From NCBI GenBank assembly GCA_963580285.1, contig OY757011.1, positions 200,091,644 through 200,155,643 on the forward strand: a stretch of DNA of 64,000 nucleotides. The letters are read 5' to 3'. A program made the translations under genes and the position numbers. This stretch comes from Lucinisca nassula (taxonomy: Eukaryota > Mollusca > Bivalvia > Lucinida > Lucinidae). The notes below the pieces were generated by a model. That model saw nothing but the letters and a program-made list of their open reading frames with translations. It was not told the origin of the DNA and did not search any database. Positions 62,741 to 64,000 of this stretch are shown piece after piece. Within the stretch, counting starts at the first letter, position 1. Each line of letters starts with the position of its first letter.

Positions 62741-64000
62741 TTAGGCATTTAGACCCCTTTTGTAGAATGTAATTAATAAACGCCGGGTCACTTGTTTGAT
62801 CCATGACTTGTGACTAGCTGTGGTTAGAAAACCGTGGTTCCGTCCCAATATGATATTAGGTGTAGAGGGGACGTAAACTTAAGACGGGTTTAACCACATC
62901 TTCATCATCAGGGCAAACTCTTTCAAGAGCCTGTTGGGTTATCCGTGATGATGAACCGTAATGAATTTTATTTTACAAGCATGTTCACGTTGATTAGAAA
63001 TAATTTTGTTCAAGAAGAATTACGAGTTCATTTTGTAATGATGCCGTTTTGTCTGATAACTCAGTTTGTGCATGTATGTACATATAAAGAACGTGATGAT
63101 GATAAGTGGGAGTGTTTGGTCGCCACAGGTCATAACGGCCTAAGCGGCGGGGATGACGTCAGCTGCGTCATCGGCGTCGCGAGGACGGTTGTGACGGGGT
63201 GCCTACCAAATAGAGAGAATTTACGGCAAACAGTGTTGGCCCTTATGAGACACTAACAAATGTTGTGGATTATAGATGAAAATCTTCTGTTTGTAGTTGC
63301 TATCTGTTATTAATGTAATGAATTTGTGAATAGCTATATTTGTGAGCCGTGTCGCGGAGAAGGATATGAAATAGAGATTGTTATGTTTCCTGTAATTGGC
63401 GGCTGACCAGGTAGCGCAAAGGCGTGGTCTGTTCAATTGCCTCTTACTTGTGATAATGTAGGGAGCACAAAATTGATGAGTATTATGCTCAGTAGTAGTG
63501 AGCATTAATTGATTTCTGTAGTGCTCGGTAAGGAAACATGAACTTTGAGTATTATTGTGTCAAGCGCTGGGTGCTGATAATTTGATGCACAGTCAAGTTG
63601 AGTTCTGCTGTACGGTTATTTGTCGCACGCACTAGTCAGCCTGTATGTCTGGTCGGCGCGTGCGCAATAGCGGTATATGCATGAACATATTCTTACTTCT
63701 CCGGGAGGGGGATCATGATATAGCATGTATGTTTTGTGACTCGTTTCTAGTCCAGTTATCGTAATTTGCAGGCACAACAATGTGTGACCTGCTGCTCCCT
63801 GCTTCATAGCAGCAGGTACTGGTACGACGCTAGGCGTTAGGGTCCAGCAAGGGCGGACAGACCGCCGTAATCAGCGCCTACCAGGGTAGAAGCAGAATAT
63901 AAATCATTGTTCGTTGTAAACAAATGTGAGACCATAGAAGAGGTCAACTTACCTGCAGGTTATTTGGACGATCGCTAAACCTCTGATCGGCAAACGTGAT
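62741..64000. other. No exon or repeat confidently recognised
   Basis: A CRE-like TGACGTCA lies at 63154-63161, within a GC-rich inverted segment GATGACGTCAGCTGCGTCAT. One hairpin-family arm (GCAAACAGTGTTGGCCCTTA) is near 63227. 63800-63895 is GC-rich and may be a SINE start. VDAC exon 4 was not found. Confidence 0.45.

Noticed and set aside
63154..63161. CRE promoter element TGACGTCA
   Set aside because: A single 8-bp palindrome in an intron-like region without exon or TATA context is not enough to call a promoter.
58102..64000. VDAC exon 4
   Set aside because: I looked for the expected K-K-S-G-K-I-K and V-D-F-D-F-A-G coding text and found none; the exon is probably outside the window.

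Overview
This window looks like a eukaryotic nuclear scaffold from a bivalve mollusc. The call rests on one host gene with introns, many tRNA-headed SINEs, CR1-like LINEs, and tandem-cored Helitron-like elements of the kind common in bivalves. There is one assembly gap of 200 N. No prokaryotic features are present. Apart from three short exons, nearly all recognisable sequence is mobile DNA, much of it nested.

Host gene: positions 39899-58101 (+) hold the first three coding exons of a voltage-dependent anion channel (VDAC), the mitochondrial outer-membrane porin. Exons are 39899-39962, 54049-54183 and 57981-58101. They join in frame and give about the first 106 of the usual ~280 residues. The remaining exons lie beyond the right edge. 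Intron 1 is 14.1 kb and intron 2 is 3.8 kb; both are filled with nested transposons.

Most interesting element: positions 23188-30161 (minus strand) are a complete LTR retrotransposon. Its two 229-bp LTRs are identical by eye. It has a primer-binding site, a polypurine tract and a 4-bp target-site duplication. It encodes Gag (a helix-hairpin-helix part and a zinc-knuckle part), a protease-reverse transcriptase-RNase H Pol, and then a 451-aa protein with an apparently intact TatD/TATDN2-type metal-dependent nuclease domain. The TatD ORF sits where integrase would be expected, and no integrase is visible.

Layout. 0-18.6 kb: SINEs, decayed CR1-like reverse transcriptases, microsatellites, the gap, a 32-bp minisatellite and an unidentified retro-insertion. 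18.6-22.8 kb: a Mutator-like foldback element (9-bp TSD) containing other elements, including a second foldback. 23.2-30.2 kb: the TatD retrotransposon, inserted in a SINE. 31.0-35.7 kb: a related foldback of the second type. 36-39 kb: LINE 3' ends, two tRNA-SINEs and an RT pseudogene split by a TTAA MITE. 39.9-58.1 kb: VDAC and its introns. 58.1-64 kb: VDAC intron 3 with further SINE, MITE and Helitron-like copies.

A recurring structure is a set of Helentron/HINE-like non-autonomous elements. Each has a 5' hairpin, a GTCCGTC-type block, tandem core units of about 160-190 bp, a subterminal inverted copy of the 5' end, and usually a 3' stem-loop followed by CTAG in a T-run. Families with different ends carry related cores, and two copies with the same ends carry different cores.
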